DNA of 64,000 nucleotides from Crocodylus rhombifer (Eukaryota > Chordata > Crocodylia > Crocodylidae): the NCBI GenBank assembly GCA_038503035.1, contig JAVSML010024700.1:1-64000 (forward strand). The letters are read 5' to 3'. This document shows, one piece after another, positions 63,201 to 64,000 of this stretch. The position numbers and the translations under genes were made by a program. The notes beneath the pieces are model-generated. The model searched no databases. It saw only the letters and a list, made by a program, of their open reading frames with translations, and was not told the DNA's origin. Numbering within the stretch: the first letter of the stretch is position 1; each line of letters opens with the position of its first letter.

Positions 63201-64000
63201 AATGATGTCCTGGAGTCATGCAGCCTGGGACCAGGACTTGAGGTTCCCATTGTGGAACTGTCCACCCTGTTAAGAATGGATGGATGGATGATCACTCTAG
63301 CAACACAGCACCTAGGAGGTGACCTGTAGGAATCAGGGTCCATGTGTCTTGAAGCCAACTTCATTTAAGTTATGATTACTTGTGCTGTATTAAATCATAC
63401 TCTGTACGTAGGAGGCAAGAGCAGTAATGCAAAGGAGCCACATATGGCGATGAGGATTCCTTTCTCTATATTTGTGAGTTTGAGATTCTGCCTTCTCAAT
63501 GTTCCAAAGAGAGAAGAAAATTTCAAGGGCAATTTGAGAGGTGAATCTCAAGACTTTCTGGAATCCCCTGCATGAAGAGATGATTCTTAGCTCTCTTTAA
63601 TTTGTACATAAATGCCTTAGGTGCTATAGGAGGGTGGAATTCTTTCAGAGGCAAAACTGAAATAGAATCAGTGAATGAGGTATTTGTTTGCTGGAGAGAA
63701 CAACATTATATCCACTAGATGGAGTAGCAATATCATATTACTATCTTATATTACTCAATTGAAATATTACTAGATTATTTGAGACAGCAACTCAGCATCA
63801 ACAGTGACAAGAAGAGAGAGGATATTAGATTTAAGGCTTATTTGCTGACACCGTTTAGCCAAAATAACATCTTACAGTTTTTCCATAATCAGTCAAGGCA
63901 AAAAGGATATTTTTTAAAACAGAAAGGGATTTTTTTCCCCCAACAGATCTGGGGGTTATAGTGAAACCCAGACTGACTATGAGTCAACGATATGATGCTG
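63201..64000. other. Intergenic stretch upstream of RPP30, nothing recognised
   Basis: No exon or element end is supported. In human the next gene on this side is HTR7, but none of its coding sequence is seen here. Confidence 0.4.

Noticed and set aside
62390..63219. Overlapping open frames of up to 203 codons
   Set aside because: GC-rich repeat shared with 10.6 kb; no splice structure or protein-family features.
63372..63575. Possible exon of the neighbouring gene HTR7
   Set aside because: The translation shows no transmembrane or HTR7-like sequence and no convincing splice sites.

Overview
The window looks like non-avian sauropsid (reptilian) nuclear DNA, most likely crocodilian or turtle; that placement is an inference from repeat content. 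It has spliced vertebrate genes with long introns, abundant CR1 LINEs in several age classes, hAT-type DNA transposons with 8-bp target duplications, a solo LTR, and a rare LINE of the NeSL/R2 type that uses a restriction-like endonuclease. No prokaryotic gene, operon or CRISPR array is present.

Two complete host genes were reconstructed exon by exon. ANKRD1 (cardiac ankyrin repeat protein) lies on the + strand at 19892-28029: nine coding exons, 319 codons, the same length as the human protein. RPP30 (ribonuclease P/MRP subunit p30) lies on the - strand at 61551-32356: eleven coding exons, 268 codons, also the human length. The genes converge tail to tail, as in human 10q23, which supports both assignments. 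ANKRD1 has a TATA box and two TEAD-type GGAATG sites. RPP30 starts in a CpG-rich promoter with a ZNF143-type site and a full CRE. RPP30 intron 9 has the donor, branch site and missing pyrimidine tract of a U12-type (minor spliceosome) intron.

Layout: 1-19.5 kb is intergenic and repeat-rich (inverted-repeat element, CR1, a 4.0-kb hAT with a decayed transposase, a NeSL/R2-like LINE, a small hAT MITE, another CR1, and a solo LTR inside a DNA element). 19.5-28.9 kb is ANKRD1. 28.9-32.3 kb is the short spacer between the gene tails, with a hAT-like MITE, a tRNA-Gly-like relic and a perfect 82-bp hairpin. 32.4-61.6 kb is RPP30, whose introns hold two adjacent hAT MITEs in one target site, a near-complete CR1 ORF2, two gene-sense CR1s, more MITEs and a possible second LTR. 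61.6-64 kb is the promoter, an old CR1 and GC-rich repeat.

The two genes are not known to work together. RPP30 is a housekeeping tRNA-processing factor; ANKRD1 is a stretch- and YAP-responsive nuclear/sarcomeric cofactor. The most interesting observations are the U12-type intron, the double hAT insertion with three copies of one 8-bp target, the NeSL/R2-like relic, the hAT family with a transposase-bearing relative, and the 82-bp hairpin with a third diverged arm nearby.
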